DNA from: Desulfuromonadaceae bacterium
GTDB taxonomy: Bacteria > Desulfobacterota > Desulfuromonadia > Desulfuromonadales > Syntrophotaleaceae
DNA length: 6,925 nucleotides
Assembly (NCBI GenBank): GCA_021107335.1
Contig: JAIOSZ010000079.1
Span: forward strand, 1-6,925
Direction of reading: 5' to 3'
Shown here: positions 6,524 to 6,925 of the stretch, one piece after another
Layout of the letters: each line of letters begins with the position of its first letter
How positions within the stretch are numbered: the first letter of the stretch is position 1
Program-made: the position numbers and the translations under genes
The notes under the pieces: model-generated
What the model saw: the letters and a program-made list of their open reading frames with translations, nothing else
Told to the model about the DNA's origin: nothing
Databases searched by the model: none

Positions 6524-6925
6524 CTATCCGCGGTCGAAAAAGATATTTTTACCCCTGGCAGACAAGGGAATTCCGTAAGCCATGGAGACATCGGGACCAA
6601 GCATTTTGAGTTCTACCGCTGCCTTGCCGGCAGAATACATAATACGATTATCCAACCGCAGATCAGCGGCACGACTGACAGCAGAGCCTAATGCTATGCC
6701 GAGATCACCGCTGTTAAAAGCGCAGACTCCCCCGGATGCAATGAGGTCCTGACAATCTCCAAACCCGCAGTATCTACAATGGGGCAAGCCCATCACTTCC
6801 TTACGAGTGCCGATCAACACAACCACCGGTGAATCATCTATATTCTGTGCATCGCGCTCAAAAAATTCTACACCGTCATGACGGGCAATGTCCCTCATAG
6901 TATCGGCCAACCGAGTCTTATCTGC
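6524..6925 (-). CDS. DUF2148 ferredoxin-like domain protein, C-terminal part (5' end outside the window)
   Basis: The frame is open through the right edge of the window, so the first part of the gene is missing; 133 codons remain. The internal TTG at 6910 is not a likely start. The visible sequence matches my memory of the DUF2148 (COG4739) family: SPVVVLIGTR, then a cysteine cluster C-R-Y-C-G-F-G-D-C with a fourth cysteine ten residues later (GGVCAFN), then DLGIALGSAVS, AADLRLDNRIMYSAGKAA and the closing YGIPLSARGKNIFFDR. The four cysteines could hold an iron-sulphur cluster, hence the name ferredoxin domain-containing protein, but the role is unknown. No membrane segment is seen in the visible part. 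The Nudix gene follows with no gap, suggesting cotranscription. Confidence 0.85.
   Translation of the reverse strand, partial: ADKTRLADTMRDIARHDGVEFFERDAQNIDDSPVVVLIGTRKEVMGLPHCRYCGFGDCQDLIASGGVCAFNSGDLGIALGSAVSRAADLRLDNRIMYSAGKAAVELKMLGPDVSMAYGIPLSARGKNIFFDRG

Overview
The window is about half G+C and compactly coded. It looks like the chromosome of a Gram-negative, sigma-54-using bacterium, most likely a deltaproteobacterium of the Desulfuromonas/Pelobacter/Geobacter group. That placement is inferred from remembered similarity of the GlnA N-terminus, the YfcD-like Nudix protein and the DUF2148 protein; no search was run.

From left to right, the minus strand first carries a block read towards position 1: a YfcE-like metallophosphoesterase (1565-2080), a 215-bp gap with an odd repeat structure, a HIT-family protein (840-1349), exbB (152-751) and the first 49 codons of exbD (1-149). 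The ExbB/ExbD pair forms an inner-membrane, proton-driven motor that energises outer-membrane transport. Divergent from this block, the plus strand carries thrC (threonine synthase, 2268-3656), behind an extended -10 promoter. thrC converges on glnA, and the two share a perfectly palindromic bidirectional terminator (3706-3743).

The right half is a nitrogen-assimilation operon on the minus strand, glnB (PII, 5250-5588) then glnA (type I glutamine synthetase, 3764-5172). It lies behind a textbook sigma-54 promoter (5722-5737), with an NtrC-like inverted repeat about 155 bp upstream of the expected transcription start. PII has its uridylylation tyrosine (Y51) and the restored GlnA has its adenylylation tyrosine (Y397), so the classic enterobacterial-style control seems to be built in. 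As written, however, glnA is broken by the loss of one base near 5003-5005: the first 56 residues and the last 412 lie in different frames. Everything else in the gene is intact, so a sequence error or a very recent mutation is likelier than an old pseudogene.

At the right edge, a minus-strand pair consists of a DUF2148 cysteine-rich protein (5' end outside the window) and, directly after its stop codon, a YfcD-like Nudix hydrolase. The 392-bp gap between this pair and glnB holds only the glnB-glnA control region.

I did not find a convincing undescribed multi-gene system. The items most worth a second look are the glnA frameshift, the glnB control region and the repeat-bounded element at 1462-1548.
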